Shown here piece after piece: positions 7,272 to 15,060 of a DNA stretch of 16,785 bases. Positions within the stretch are counted from its first letter, which is position 1; every line of letters begins with the position of its first letter. Source of the stretch: JASJBU01 sp965372385 (lineage in GTDB: Bacteria; Pseudomonadota; Gammaproteobacteria; Chromatiales; Chromatiaceae); contig CBDVCD010000044.1 in NCBI GenBank assembly GCA_965372385.1, forward strand, positions 1-16,785, given 5' to 3'. Made by a program: the position numbers and the translations under genes. Below the pieces are notes generated by a model. The model was not told the origin of the DNA. It made no database searches and saw only the letters and a list, made by a program, of their open reading frames with translations.

Positions 7272-7784
7272 CTAGAAGCGGATGGCATCCGATACGGCCC
7301 CATTATTGCTCGTCATCTCCTCCAGTACTCTGTCGTAGTCGGCTGCATCTACCACCACGGTGACATCTCTATGGTTCTTGGCCGCGGCCCTCAGCATGGT
7401 GGGCCCGCCGATATCGATGTTTTCAATCGCCGTGGGCAGATCACAATCCGGGTTGGCTACGGTCTGCTCGAAGGGATAGAGGTTGACCACGATCAGATCG
7501 ATGGGGCCGATGCCGTTTTGTTTCATCACCCCGTCATCGGTACCGCGACGGCCCAGGATCCCCCCGTGAATCTTCGGATGCAGGGTCTTGACCCGGCCAT
7601 CCATCATCTCCGGAAAGCCGGTATATTCGGAGACCTCTATCACCGGGATGTTATTGTCGGTCAGCATCTTCGCGGTGCCGCCGGTGGAGAGGATTTCGAT
7701 GTTTTTTTCGGCCAGGCCGCGGGCAAATTCCACGATGCCGGTCTTGTCTGAAACGCTTATCAAGGCGCGGGTAATCGATGACAT
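7272..7784 (-). CDS. purH: PurH N-terminal part (IMP cyclohydrolase / MGS-like domain)
   Basis: The first 170 codons of the interrupted purH hold the MGS-like fold: ISVSDKTGIVEFARGL, NIEILSTGGTAKML, the loop MMDGRVKTLHPKIHGGIL, VVNLYPFEQTVA and ENIDIGGPTMLRAAAKNH. These contain the residues expected for closing FAICAR to IMP. Translation stops at TAG after AIRF. The missing stretch includes the FEHTARYD segment that normally finishes this domain, so a truncated product may fold poorly. It begins 104 bases after the fis stop. I see no strong ribosome-binding site before the ATG and no recognisable PurR box in the gap. Confidence 0.85.
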   Translation of the reverse strand: MSSITRALISVSDKTGIVEFARGLAEKNIEILSTGGTAKMLTDNNIPVIEVSEYTGFPEMMDGRVKTLHPKIHGGILGRRGTDDGVMKQNGIGPIDLIVVNLYPFEQTVANPDCDLPTAIENIDIGGPTMLRAAAKNHRDVTVVVDAADYDRVLEEMTSNNGAVSDAIRF

Positions 7785-7888
7785 GATTGAAAAATCCGTT
7801 GCTGATGAATAATGGGTTGATTTCCGCTAAGCAGGAGATCCTTGGCTTGAGGGGGGTACTCAATAGCTACAGGAGAGTTCGGCTACCC

Positions 7889-8185
7889 TCAATCCAGTCC
7901 GTATTGGGAGAGCTTCTTACGCAGGGTGCTGCGGCTGATACCGAGCAGGGTTGCCGCGCGGGTCTGGTTGCCGCCGCTATATTGCATCACGCTCTCCAGT
8001 AGTGGGGCTTCCACCTCGGTCATCACCAGTCGATAGAGATTGCTCGCGCCATGTCCATCGAGATGGTTGAAGTAACGTTGCATCGCGTCCTGAACACACT
8101 GACGCAGCGGTTCGGTTTTTTTACTGTGGATGACGGTCAGGGTGTTTGCACCCTCTTCGTTAAATGCCCCTGCTTCCACGTTCAT
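7889..8185 (-). CDS. fis: Fis family DNA-binding regulator
   Basis: The 98-residue length is that of Fis, a nucleoid-associated dimer that bends DNA and acts on rRNA promoters, recombination and growth-phase control. The C-terminal half, from YRLVMTEVEAPLLESVMQY, is the dimerisation helix region. The helix-turn-helix is GNQTRAATLLGISRSTLRKKL, ending in SQYGLD. The N-terminus is variable, as usual for Fis outside the enteric bacteria. Its ATG overlaps the dusB stop by 4 bases (ATGA), so it is translated together with dusB, the same pairing known in E. coli. The 104-base gap to purH contains TACCCTCAA (7884-7892, over the fis stop), facing TTGAGGG at 7847-7853. That is a possible stem with no following T run. 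Confidence 0.95.
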   Translation of the reverse strand: MNVEAGAFNEEGANTLTVIHSKKTEPLRQCVQDAMQRYFNHLDGHGASNLYRLVMTEVEAPLLESVMQYSGGNQTRAATLLGISRSTLRKKLSQYGLD

Positions 8186-9168
8186 GCCGCTAACTCCCCT
8201 CGGTTAACCTGGCGATCGAAAAAACGGTGGATCTGCTGCCGCTGGGCATCAGCCGTTTCCGAATAGTTAATCTTATTGCGAAACTCCGCACCATCCGGGT
8301 GCCCCTTGCTGTACCAGGCGATATGTTTACGGGCGATACGCACGCCCTGGTACTCACCATAGAAGTCGTAGAGTTGCCGCAGATGTCCCAACAGCACTGT
8401 TTTGACCCATTCGACGGAGGGTTCAGGCAACTTCTCTCCGGTGTTTAAAAAATGCTCGATCTCACGGAAGATCCAGGGTCTGCCCTGGGCTGCGCGCCCG
8501 ATCATGAGGCCGTCGGCACCGGTGATATCCAGCACCTGCCGGGCCTTTTCCGGTGATCTTATGTCACCGTTTGCAATCACGGGTATCTTGACCGCCCGTT
8601 TTATTCTGTTGATGGTCGCATATTCGGCATCTCCCGAAAATTTACAGGCCCGGGTGCGACCATGTATAGCCAGGGCCTTTACTCCCATCTCCTCGGCAAT
8701 ACGGCCTATCTGCACGCCGTTGCGATGATGGGGATCCCAGCCGGTGCGGATCTTGAGGGTGACGGGTACCTCAACCGCTCTGACCACCGAAGCTAAAATT
8801 CTTGCTACCAGTATCTCATCCTGCAAGAGGGCTGAACCCGCAGCCACCTTGCAGACCTTTTTAGCGGGACAACCCATATTGATATCGATGATCTGGGCGC
8901 CCATTTCCACATTGGCTCTGGCGGCATCCGCCATCATCCGTGGGTCGGAGCCTAGGATCTGCACCGAGATGGGGGCCTGCTCCCCTGCATGATCAAGTCG
9001 TCGAAGGGTATTTCGGTTGCCCCAGAGCGTGGAGTTGGCGGAGACCATTTCCGAGACGGCCAAACCAGCACCCAACTCTCGGCAAAGTTGGCGGAATGGC
9101 CTGTCGGTAACCCCCGCCATGGGCGCCAGGACCAGATTGTTTTGCAGTTTGTAGGGTCCTATCTGCAT
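8182..9168 (-). CDS. dusB: tRNA-dihydrouridine synthase B
   Basis: This 328-residue flavoenzyme reduces uridine to dihydrouridine in the D-loop of tRNAs, using FMN and NADPH. The TIM-barrel opens with LVLAPMAGVTDRPFR near 13-26. The signature DINMGCPAKKVCK holds the catalytic Cys100. Later landmarks are TLKIRTGWD, AIHGRTRACKFSGDAEY, IPVIANGDI and the flavin-phosphate loop GADGLMIGRAAQGRPWIF. The DusB subgroup is supported by its coupling to fis as well as by sequence. The start is MQIGPYKLQN; the ribosome-binding site is weak. A GC-centred inverted repeat lies about 28 bases upstream and may shape the leader. Its upstream neighbour on the same strand is the DUF3426 gene, 159 bases away. Confidence 0.96.
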   Translation of the reverse strand: MQIGPYKLQNNLVLAPMAGVTDRPFRQLCRELGAGLAVSEMVSANSTLWGNRNTLRRLDHAGEQAPISVQILGSDPRMMADAARANVEMGAQIIDINMGCPAKKVCKVAAGSALLQDEILVARILASVVRAVEVPVTLKIRTGWDPHHRNGVQIGRIAEEMGVKALAIHGRTRACKFSGDAEYATINRIKRAVKIPVIANGDIRSPEKARQVLDITGADGLMIGRAAQGRPWIFREIEHFLNTGEKLPEPSVEWVKTVLLGHLRQLYDFYGEYQGVRIARKHIAWYSKGHPDGAEFRNKINYSETADAQRQQIHRFFDRQVNRGELAA

Positions 9169-9195
9169 CCGGTCTGACCATGAAAAGGTTCTGCT

Positions 9196-9235
9196 TTTTT
9201 AGCGGGGGAAAGGCTGCAAATACTACCGCTAAAAA
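9196..9235. repeat. Perfect 10-base inverted repeat in the dusB leader
   Basis: TTTTTAGCGG (9196-9205) and CCGCTAAAAA (9226-9235) are exact reverse complements around a 20-base loop. The element lies 28 bases upstream of the dusB start and downstream of the DUF3426 gene. The T run comes first and the A run last in either direction, the reverse of an intrinsic terminator, so a leader structure or a protein-binding site is more likely. Confidence 0.5.
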
Positions 9236-9327
9236 TGGGGGGAATCAAAGCCAATCTGCCGATTAATTTGTGCCTGAAGCTTGCTTTTACCCAATTACAG
9301 GTGAAATGGTCTATCGGTATCAAAGGG

Positions 9328-10311
9328 TTACAAAAATTCAAATTTAAAGCCGGTTACATCTTTGCCGGGATCCATCAGTTCCAGGGTTATATTAACGGGT
9401 TCTGAACTATGCATCAGGCCATCTCGCTGTGTCTGACCGGGTAGGTATTCCGTTGGTTTGAAGGTCCGTTCGTTGATGAGCTTTTCTCTTTTATCGAAGA
9501 GGCTGAGATGCAGCCTGGGTAAGGGTTGATCGAATGCAGCCCGATTGATCATATTCAACTGCATGATAAGCACGTTGGGTTTGTCGGGGTGTATCCGCAG
9601 ATCCCGGTGCTCAATCGTGATTTTACTGGTGTCCCGGCGTGGTGGCAGGTCTAGGCCGGAAATCTCATACATCTGGGTGAGCAGCGGTTGACCCCATGGA
9701 TGTTGGATGACCAGGTCGCGATTGTGCCAGATCAGTTGTACGGCAAACAGACAGAAAAGTACCAGGCTGCCCATGCCCCATGCGATACCGGCATAGTTGG
9801 CTGGTGCTTTTTCGAACATCTTATCAGGTGGGTAAGTTGCTGACGGAGGCATATCGTTGACCTCCTTCGCGTCATCCTTCGAAGAGAGCAGTGTGGACGA
9901 GCTCTTGTCCAGCAATTCGGACATTTGGGATTCACTGCCAGTAAAATAGTCTGGCTCCGTCTCCAGGCCGTCGTTCTGCTCAAGAATCAAGGGGGTTTCA
10001 GAATCCTTGACGACTTCGCTGTCCCTCTCCCCTCCAGTTAAAGCGCTATCGTTGGATGGATCCGGTTCCTGTCCGAGGGTATCTTTACCCGGCCTTGCCT
10101 CCCCAGGTAACTCTGTTGCATGCTCGGCAGCCGTTATTTCAGCTGGGGTTGCCTGGCTTGGGGATTGGATGCGAACCGGACTTTCCCGCAGATTATACAG
10201 GGCATTGAATGTCTGGTCGCACTGACAGCACCGCACCTTGCCCGCGGCGGTTTTCAGTTGCTCACTGTTGATGCGGAACAGGGTGAGGCAGTGGGGACAC
10301 TGGGTATACAT
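9328..10311 (-). CDS. Zinc-ribbon and DUF3426 domain membrane protein
   Basis: The 327-residue protein opens with a zinc ribbon of the MJ0042 type: Cys5-x-x-Cys8 and Cys28-x-x-Cys31. A long acidic, low-complexity linker rich in Ser, Asp and Glu follows (about 45-165). Then comes one membrane helix (about 173-193, WGMGSLVLFCLFAVQLIW). The C-terminal domain matches DUF3426 (LDLPPRRDTSKITIEHRDLRI, MQLNMINRAAFDQPLPRLHL, YLPGQTQRDGL), probably on the other side of the membrane. Function is unknown. In many gammaproteobacteria it sits between prmA and dusB; here prmA is absent and the gene is first in its strand series. Its promoter should lie in 10312-10620, shared with the oppositely oriented binding-protein gene. 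Confidence 0.85.
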   Translation of the reverse strand: MYTQCPHCLTLFRINSEQLKTAAGKVRCCQCDQTFNALYNLRESPVRIQSPSQATPAEITAAEHATELPGEARPGKDTLGQEPDPSNDSALTGGERDSEVVKDSETPLILEQNDGLETEPDYFTGSESQMSELLDKSSSTLLSSKDDAKEVNDMPPSATYPPDKMFEKAPANYAGIAWGMGSLVLFCLFAVQLIWHNRDLVIQHPWGQPLLTQMYEISGLDLPPRRDTSKITIEHRDLRIHPDKPNVLIMQLNMINRAAFDQPLPRLHLSLFDKREKLINERTFKPTEYLPGQTQRDGLMHSSEPVNITLELMDPGKDVTGFKFEFL

Positions 10312-10620
10312 AGATGATCTTTAAATGATAAGGGTTCAACCCTAAGGAACCCCTGATTAATTCAGAGGTTCCATAAGTTAAACTGAAGGCTCAGTTCAGG
10401 CAACAGCTTTCGCTAGCTGTACAAGAAGCCTGTTTTATAGTTCACATTATGGTTGTTTTTAACCCATTTGATGATGCTGAAGTTACGCTCACTAAAGCCA
10501 TCAGCGGTTGGACTCAATGTATCATTAGATACGACCCGCATAACGGTTTAAGTTTACCTATAGGATGCCGATGAATCGAATTACTTTTTCATATTGTTAA
10601 TTCCTATAAAGGAGGTCTCC
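10312..10620. other. Divergent intergenic region with two palindromes, no convincing gene
   Basis: AGGGTTcAACCCT (10331-10343) is a perfect palindrome. It is followed at once by GGAACCCCTGA-N5-TCAGAGGTTCC (10346-10372), 10 of 11 positions paired. Neither is followed by a T run. Further right, a 42-codon minus-strand frame (10413-10541, ATG start, ending KTGFLYS) and a 41-codon plus-strand frame in the same stretch both lack a good ribosome-binding site and any family I recognise. They could be worn transposase debris. The region must hold the promoters for the DUF3426 gene and the binding-protein gene, but no confident -35/-10 pair is visible. Confidence 0.5.
10608..10616 (+). promoter_or_regulatory. 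Strong Shine-Dalgarno AAAGGAGGT fixing the start of the binding-protein gene
   Basis: AAAGGAGGT ends 4 bases before the ATG at 10621. It rules out the longer reading that would begin at a TTG at 10594 and places the start at the first residue of a normal signal peptide. It is one of the best ribosome-binding sites in the window. Confidence 0.85.
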
Positions 10621-11514
10621 ATGTCGTTCCTCAGCATACGCCCCTGGACCCTGTCGTTTTTGCTGCTGATTGTTTTGGGTCTTCCCGTGAACAGTCATGC
10701 TCAGGATCTGCCACAAGTGCTGGAATCGGGGGTATTGCGGCATCTGGGAATTCCCTACGCCAATTTCGTAACCGGTAGCGGGGACGGTCTGGATGTGGAA
10801 CTGATGCAGGGTTTTGCGGCCCATCTGGGGGTTCGCTATCAGTTTGTTGAGACGAGTTGGGCCCAGGTCTTTGGTGATCTTACCGGTCGCCATGCACGCC
10901 GGGGGGAGCAGGGTGCCGAGTGGTTGGATGAGGCCCCCGTCAAAGGGGATCTGATTGCAAATGGCATGACAGTGCTTCCCTGGCGCCAGGATGTGGTCGA
11001 TTTTTCCAAGCCGACCTTTCCCTCATCGGTCTGGTTGATCGCCAGGGCCGAATCCAATCTGCTGCCGATCACGCCCTCTGGCTCACTTGAAAGTGATATT
11101 TTACAGGTGAAGAATTCACTGAATGGTCACAGTGTACTGGCCCTGGAAAGTACCTGTCTCGACCCAGCCCTGTATCGCATGTCAGAGACCAAGGCGGAGA
11201 TACGTTTACCCCAACAGAAGCTCAAACTCAATGAAATGGCCCCCGCCATTCTCAATCAGGAGGCGGAATCCACCCTGCTCGATGTGCCCGATGCGTTGAT
11301 CGCGCTGGAGAAGTGGCCAGGACAGTTGAAGGTGATTGGTCCCATCTCCACCAATCAGGTGATGGGCGTCGGTTTTCGCAAGGATTCCCCCCAACTGCGA
11401 GAGGCCTTTAACCGCTATTTGGCAAACATATGGAAGGATGGAAGCTATAAAAAAATGGTGGAAGAGTACTATCCAGCCGTATTTCTTTACTACGCGGAAT
11501 TTTTTGAAGATTGA
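10621..11514 (+). CDS. Periplasmic solute-binding protein (SBP_bac_3-like)
   Basis: The 297-residue protein has a signal peptide (hydrophobic core about 9-22, likely cut after SHA at residue 27). The mature part resembles family 3 extracellular binding proteins: VLESGVLRHLGIPYANF, GLDVELMQGFAAHLGVRYQFVETSW, GDLIANGMTVLPWRQDVVDFSKP and late GVGFRKDSPQLREAFNRYLANIWKDGSYKKMVEEYYP. Such proteins close like a flytrap around an amino acid or similar small ligand. The ligand cannot be read here. There is no permease or ATPase nearby. Instead the stop codon overlaps the start of a membrane sensor kinase (TGATG), so it more likely feeds a signal to that kinase than to a transporter. The insertion around RHARRGEQGAEWLDEAPVKG resembles longer members of the family. 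Confidence 0.88.
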   Translation: MSFLSIRPWTLSFLLLIVLGLPVNSHAQDLPQVLESGVLRHLGIPYANFVTGSGDGLDVELMQGFAAHLGVRYQFVETSWAQVFGDLTGRHARRGEQGAEWLDEAPVKGDLIANGMTVLPWRQDVVDFSKPTFPSSVWLIARAESNLLPITPSGSLESDILQVKNSLNGHSVLALESTCLDPALYRMSETKAEIRLPQQKLKLNEMAPAILNQEAESTLLDVPDALIALEKWPGQLKVIGPISTNQVMGVGFRKDSPQLREAFNRYLANIWKDGSYKKMVEEYYPAVFLYYAEFFED

Positions 11515-13712
11515 TGCCTGACAACGGGACAAAACGGAATTTCTATTCCAGCCTGTCTAGCTTCTTTGTTTATGCGGCATCTCCGCTGCTGGTGGCCTAC
11601 ATGCTGTTGCTATTGGGAACGACTTACTTATCCCAGCAGACCCTGCGTGAGGCTGCCGATCAAGAACTTTGGTTCAATTTGGAGAAACGGGCATCCGCCC
11701 TCGGCTATTTCTATTCTGAACGTCAGTCCGACATCCTAGCGCTGGCAAAGGATCGGGCGCTCTCGACCTTTTTCTCCAATAAGGCGTTGGGCATGTCGAT
11801 GCAGTACGGGCTGCGGGCCAGCCTCCTCACCATGCGAAAAAGATTTCAGGAGATGGCCGAGAGCAAAAAGATAGATGCCTCTCCGATCTATCTTCGTCTG
11901 TTGTTCATGGATGACCAGGGGGAACCGTTGGTCGATGTCGGCATGAGACGTGGTCTGAAAGAGCCTTGGCTGGAGGAGTGGCGCCGTGCCCCAGGGGAGA
12001 TGGGACTCAAATTGTTCCAAAGCGAAGAACATGAGCACATGATTCTCCATGCACCTTATCACTATAAGGGAAAAAAGCTGGGAAGCATCCTGGCGGAGAT
12101 CAATCACCAGGTGGTTTTTCAGAAATTGGTGTCACTGAACGGCGGGAAGACGCAACCCTTCGTATTGCTGTCTGGGGATACCGGTAGCATCTTGAATTAT
12201 TCTCATGCTGGAAGCATGCCTCAGCCAAAACCAGACGAAGAGCAGATGGGATACCACCCACGGCTGGCCTCTGATCGATCTCACTCTTTCATCAAGCTGC
12301 CTGTGCCTGGGACTCAATTTTCTCTGGGGGCGGTTCATGCACCACATAAGCATGACTATCTGACCTCCAGGTGGTTCCTTTTCTCTCTTGCGTTGCTGGC
12401 TATCCTGGTGGTGTCAATGGTCGTGGTTGGTGCCCGAACCCGATCGAAAAACCTAACTCTACAGACGAGGATTAAAGAGTCTAAGCGGCAAAGCACGCTG
12501 CTGGAGGGGATGGTCGCGGAGCGGACCAACGACATAACCATTGCAAAAAATGAAGTGGAAGAGGCTCGTCAAAGGCTGCAATTAGTCCTGGACACTATCC
12601 CGGTTCGGGTGTTCTGGAAAGACCGGGATTCGAGCTATCTTGGCTGTAATCGCCTGTTTGCCGGGGACGCCGGACTCGATGAACCCGATGAATTGATTGG
12701 TCGAAGTGACTACGAAATGGTCTGGCATGACCAGGCGGAAATTTATCGGGCGGATGACAGCTTGGTGATGGAGAGCCAGCAGGCCAAACTCGACTATGAA
12801 GAGCCGCAAACCACGCCGCGGGGCGACACGATTTGGCTGCTGACCAATAAGATTCCCCTACGGGATATGCGCGGAGAGGTGATTGGTGTCCTTGGGGCCT
12901 ATTCAGACATTACCGAACGTAAGCGGGCGGAAGAGCAGTTGAAGACTGCACGAGCGGAGGCTGAAGAGGCCAACCAGGCAAAGAGCACCTTTCTTGCCAA
13001 CATGTCCCACGAGTTGCGTACTCCCATGCACGCGATCCTCGGTTTTTCAGAGATCGGCATGAACAAGGTCGACAGCGCCAGCAAAGAGAAGCTGTTGAAC
13101 TACTTTTCCCATATCCATGAGAGCGGTGGCCGGCTGTTGTTACTGCTCAATGATTTGCTTGATCTCTCCAAACTAGAAGCAGGACGCATGGAGTTTGAGC
13201 TGAAGAAACAGGATTTCGTCCCCGTGGTCGAGTTGGAAAAGGTGGAACTGCAGGAACTGCTGAACAAAAAGTCCCTGAAGCTGCAGGTTAAACCCACCGA
13301 CGTTGATACCAGCGCCTGGTTTGATTATCAAAAAATGCTGCAGGTCATGCGGAACCTTCTCTCTAACGCCATCAAGTTCTCTCCCGAGGGTAAAACCATC
13401 TCCATTTTTTATGGCGAGGCAGAGTTGCCGAGTGGACGGCGTAGTGTGGATACCGGCACAGTCCCGGCCCTCTCGATTACGGTATCTGACGAAGGGGTGG
13501 GAATACCGGACGATGAGCTGGAGTCGGTATTCGATAAGTTCGTGCAGTCCAGCAAGACAAGGACAGGCGCCGGTGGTACCGGGCTGGGGCTGGCAATCTG
13601 TAAAGAGATCATCGAAGGTCATGGTGGCGATATACAGGCGGCAAGCAACCCACAGGGTGGCGCTGCGTTTACCGTCAGAATTCCTCGCCTTAGCACCGAA
13701 GAGCCGGTTTAA
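11514..13712 (+). CDS. Membrane PAS sensor histidine kinase
   Basis: This is a 732-residue kinase from the ATG at 11514, which overlaps the upstream stop by one base; a TTG one codon earlier is less likely. Membrane helices lie at about 17-40 and 286-307. The roughly 245 residues between them form a periplasmic domain of unclear class (Cache-like by position). A coiled coil (about 311-355) leads to a PAS domain (about 357-470: FWKDRDSSYLGCNRLF to YSDITERKRAEEQL). The HisKA box is STFLANMSHELRTPMHAILG with His499. The ATPase domain has Asn617 in MRNLLSNAIKFSPEG, SDEGVGIPDDE and GGTGLGLAICKEI. No receiver or HPt domain is attached, and no regulator lies on this strand. It probably autophosphorylates and signals to an unlinked or the neighbouring regulator. 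Confidence 0.92.
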   Translation: MPDNGTKRNFYSSLSSFFVYAASPLLVAYMLLLLGTTYLSQQTLREAADQELWFNLEKRASALGYFYSERQSDILALAKDRALSTFFSNKALGMSMQYGLRASLLTMRKRFQEMAESKKIDASPIYLRLLFMDDQGEPLVDVGMRRGLKEPWLEEWRRAPGEMGLKLFQSEEHEHMILHAPYHYKGKKLGSILAEINHQVVFQKLVSLNGGKTQPFVLLSGDTGSILNYSHAGSMPQPKPDEEQMGYHPRLASDRSHSFIKLPVPGTQFSLGAVHAPHKHDYLTSRWFLFSLALLAILVVSMVVVGARTRSKNLTLQTRIKESKRQSTLLEGMVAERTNDITIAKNEVEEARQRLQLVLDTIPVRVFWKDRDSSYLGCNRLFAGDAGLDEPDELIGRSDYEMVWHDQAEIYRADDSLVMESQQAKLDYEEPQTTPRGDTIWLLTNKIPLRDMRGEVIGVLGAYSDITERKRAEEQLKTARAEAEEANQAKSTFLANMSHELRTPMHAILGFSEIGMNKVDSASKEKLLNYFSHIHESGGRLLLLLNDLLDLSKLEAGRMEFELKKQDFVPVVELEKVELQELLNKKSLKLQVKPTDVDTSAWFDYQKMLQVMRNLLSNAIKFSPEGKTISIFYGEAELPSGRRSVDTGTVPALSITVSDEGVGIPDDELESVFDKFVQSSKTRTGAGGTGLGLAICKEIIEGHGGDIQAASNPQGGAAFTVRIPRLSTEEPV

Positions 13713-15060
13713 CACGCCTCAGGCCAGGGTATTGAATGGATACCCGCAGTCCAGAACCCTGCTCACGGGGGGTTAAGGATATGCTTCCTGCATGAATCGT
13801 TACAATTGTCTGGACGATCGATAATCCCAGGCCTGAGCCTTGAGCGGAAGATTCGGGCAGCCGGTAGAAACGCTCGAAGATCCGTTGTCGTTCGGCTTCG
13901 GGAACCCCGGGGCCCGTATCTTCAACCTGGAGCAAGGGGCCTTGAGCTGTTAGCTCAAGTTTGACGCTGATGCGCCCCCCACTGGGTGTGGCATTGATTG
14001 CATTGCCGATCAGATTGCGCAGCAGGATGCTGGTGAGTTCTTCGTTTCCCTGAATATAGCTCGGACCTTCTCCGAGCAGTTCCAGCTCAAGGTTTTTTTC
14101 CAGGGCGGCGGGTGAACATTCGGAAATGACCTCGATGGCGGTCGAGCGCAGATCCACCTGGCCGAAGCTCTCGCGCAGCTGGTCTGGATCGATGCGTGCA
14201 AGGGTCAGTAGCTGGTCCAGGATGTGATTGAGCCTTTTTGCGCCCTTTATCACATTGAAGAGTGACTTCTGGCGGGCTGTCTCCTGTTGGGTGTTCAAGG
14301 CCAGATGGGCATGGGTAATGATCCCGCTGATCGGCGTGCGCAACTCGTGGGAAACATTGGCGGTGAAACGGCTGAACCTCTCCAGGGTCGCCTTGAGACG
14401 GCTGAAAAGGGCATTGAGCTCCGCGACCATGACGGAAACCTCGGCCGGCACACCGTGGCTGGCGAGAGGTTCCAGGTTGCCGTGGTCCCTACGGGAAATC
14501 TGGCTGGCGAGTGTGTGAAGTGGTGCCAGGCCCCGTTGGATGCCGAACCATAAAAGGCCAACAAGCGGCAGCAGTAATAGCAATGGCTTGAGAATGTTGA
14601 ACAAGAACTCCTGTATCAGATGATCACGTATCGAATAGGGCTGGGCAACATGGATCCGTTGTACTTGACCCTGCACGGGTTGGATAAATGTGATGACGCG
14701 CCAGCGCTGATTGTCCCATACGGTGTCGGAAAAACCCTCGGCTTTTATGCTGCTCAAGGGTGTTTTTGGTGCGCCTGGTCCATGCAGTAGTAGCCGGTCA
14801 TCGGCAGACCAGGCCTGAAAGATGACAGGGAATGCGTAGTGGCCTTCTAGCAGGTCCTGGGTGAGGGTGGGCAAGTCATTTTCTCTGTCCTCATGGAGTA
14901 TGATGACCCCGATTAATCTTGCCACTTGGGTGAGCTGGTCGTCGAAAACCTGGTCTATTTCAGTACTGCTTCGCCACCAGATAAAGCCCGCGATGACCCC
15001 CCAGATAAGGAAAAAGATGCTGAGGATCAGGATGAGCAGTCGCGACCTGATGGAATGCAT
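13690..15060 (-). CDS. QseC-like sensor histidine kinase
   Basis: The 456-residue kinase has membrane helices at about 8-28 and 156-174. They enclose a short 2CSK_N-like periplasmic domain (about 30-150), as in QseC, TctE and PmrB relatives. A HAMP-like linker (GLAPLHTLASQISRR) precedes the HisKA box FTANVSHELRTPISGI with His238. The ATPase domain shows Asn353 in LLRNLIGNAINATPSGG, VEDTGPGVP, IFERFYR and GSGLGLSIV. All catalytic boxes are present. Its regulator is the OmpR-family gene upstream, but 212 bases separate the two where such pairs usually abut. Its 3' end overlaps the converging PAS kinase gene by 23 bases. The signal is not predictable from sequence. Confidence 0.92.
   Translation of the reverse strand: MHSIRSRLLILILSIFFLIWGVIAGFIWWRSSTEIDQVFDDQLTQVARLIGVIILHEDRENDLPTLTQDLLEGHYAFPVIFQAWSADDRLLLHGPGAPKTPLSSIKAEGFSDTVWDNQRWRVITFIQPVQGQVQRIHVAQPYSIRDHLIQEFLFNILKPLLLLLPLVGLLWFGIQRGLAPLHTLASQISRRDHGNLEPLASHGVPAEVSVMVAELNALFSRLKATLERFSRFTANVSHELRTPISGIITHAHLALNTQQETARQKSLFNVIKGAKRLNHILDQLLTLARIDPDQLRESFGQVDLRSTAIEVISECSPAALEKNLELELLGEGPSYIQGNEELTSILLRNLIGNAINATPSGGRISVKLELTAQGPLLQVEDTGPGVPEAERQRIFERFYRLPESSAQGSGLGLSIVQTIVTIHAGSISLTPREQGSGLRVSIQYPGLRRVKPALRC

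Larger units (their letters stand above)
6225..7784 (-). pseudogene. purH: purH, full-length frame interrupted by one in-frame amber codon
   Basis: Read as one frame, this is a complete PurH of 519 codons, close to the usual bacterial length, from MSSITRALISVSDKTG to the C-terminal GMRHFRH. It is the bifunctional AICAR transformylase / IMP cyclohydrolase, the last two steps to IMP. Codon 171 is TAG (7272-7274). The frame is unchanged on both sides: AVSDAIRF precedes it and LDVKTFEHTARYDGAIANY follows. Relatives carry an acidic residue there (RF-D/E-L), and GAG to TAG is a single change. The stop falls close to the boundary between the cyclohydrolase and transformylase domains. It could be a real nonsense mutation, a sequencing error, readthrough, or a split into two coupled genes. 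The otherwise clean conservation argues for a very recent change or an error. The two parts are listed separately. Confidence 0.85.

Noticed and set aside
7263..7274. Pyrrolysine at the purH amber codon
   Set aside because: No PYLIS-like or pyl gene evidence is in the window, and PurH is not a known pyrrolysine protein; kept only as something to exclude.
6684..7751. Long plus-strand frame of 355 codons opposite purH
   Set aside because: It is antisense to strongly conserved purH sequence, its product is a low-complexity Gly/Asp/His-rich chain with no family features, and it arises from the codon bias of the real gene.
7847..7892. Possible terminator or purine-responsive riboswitch between fis and purH
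   Set aside because: There is a TTGAGGG/CCCTCAA pairing with a long loop but no T run and no recognisable riboswitch core; too little to call.
9196..9235. Intrinsic terminator between the DUF3426 gene and dusB
   Set aside because: The T run precedes and the A run follows the GC stem on both strands, the opposite of what an intrinsic terminator needs.
10594..10620. Earlier TTG start for the binding protein
   Set aside because: The strong AAAGGAGGT site lies just before the ATG at 10621, and the extension would spoil the signal peptide start.
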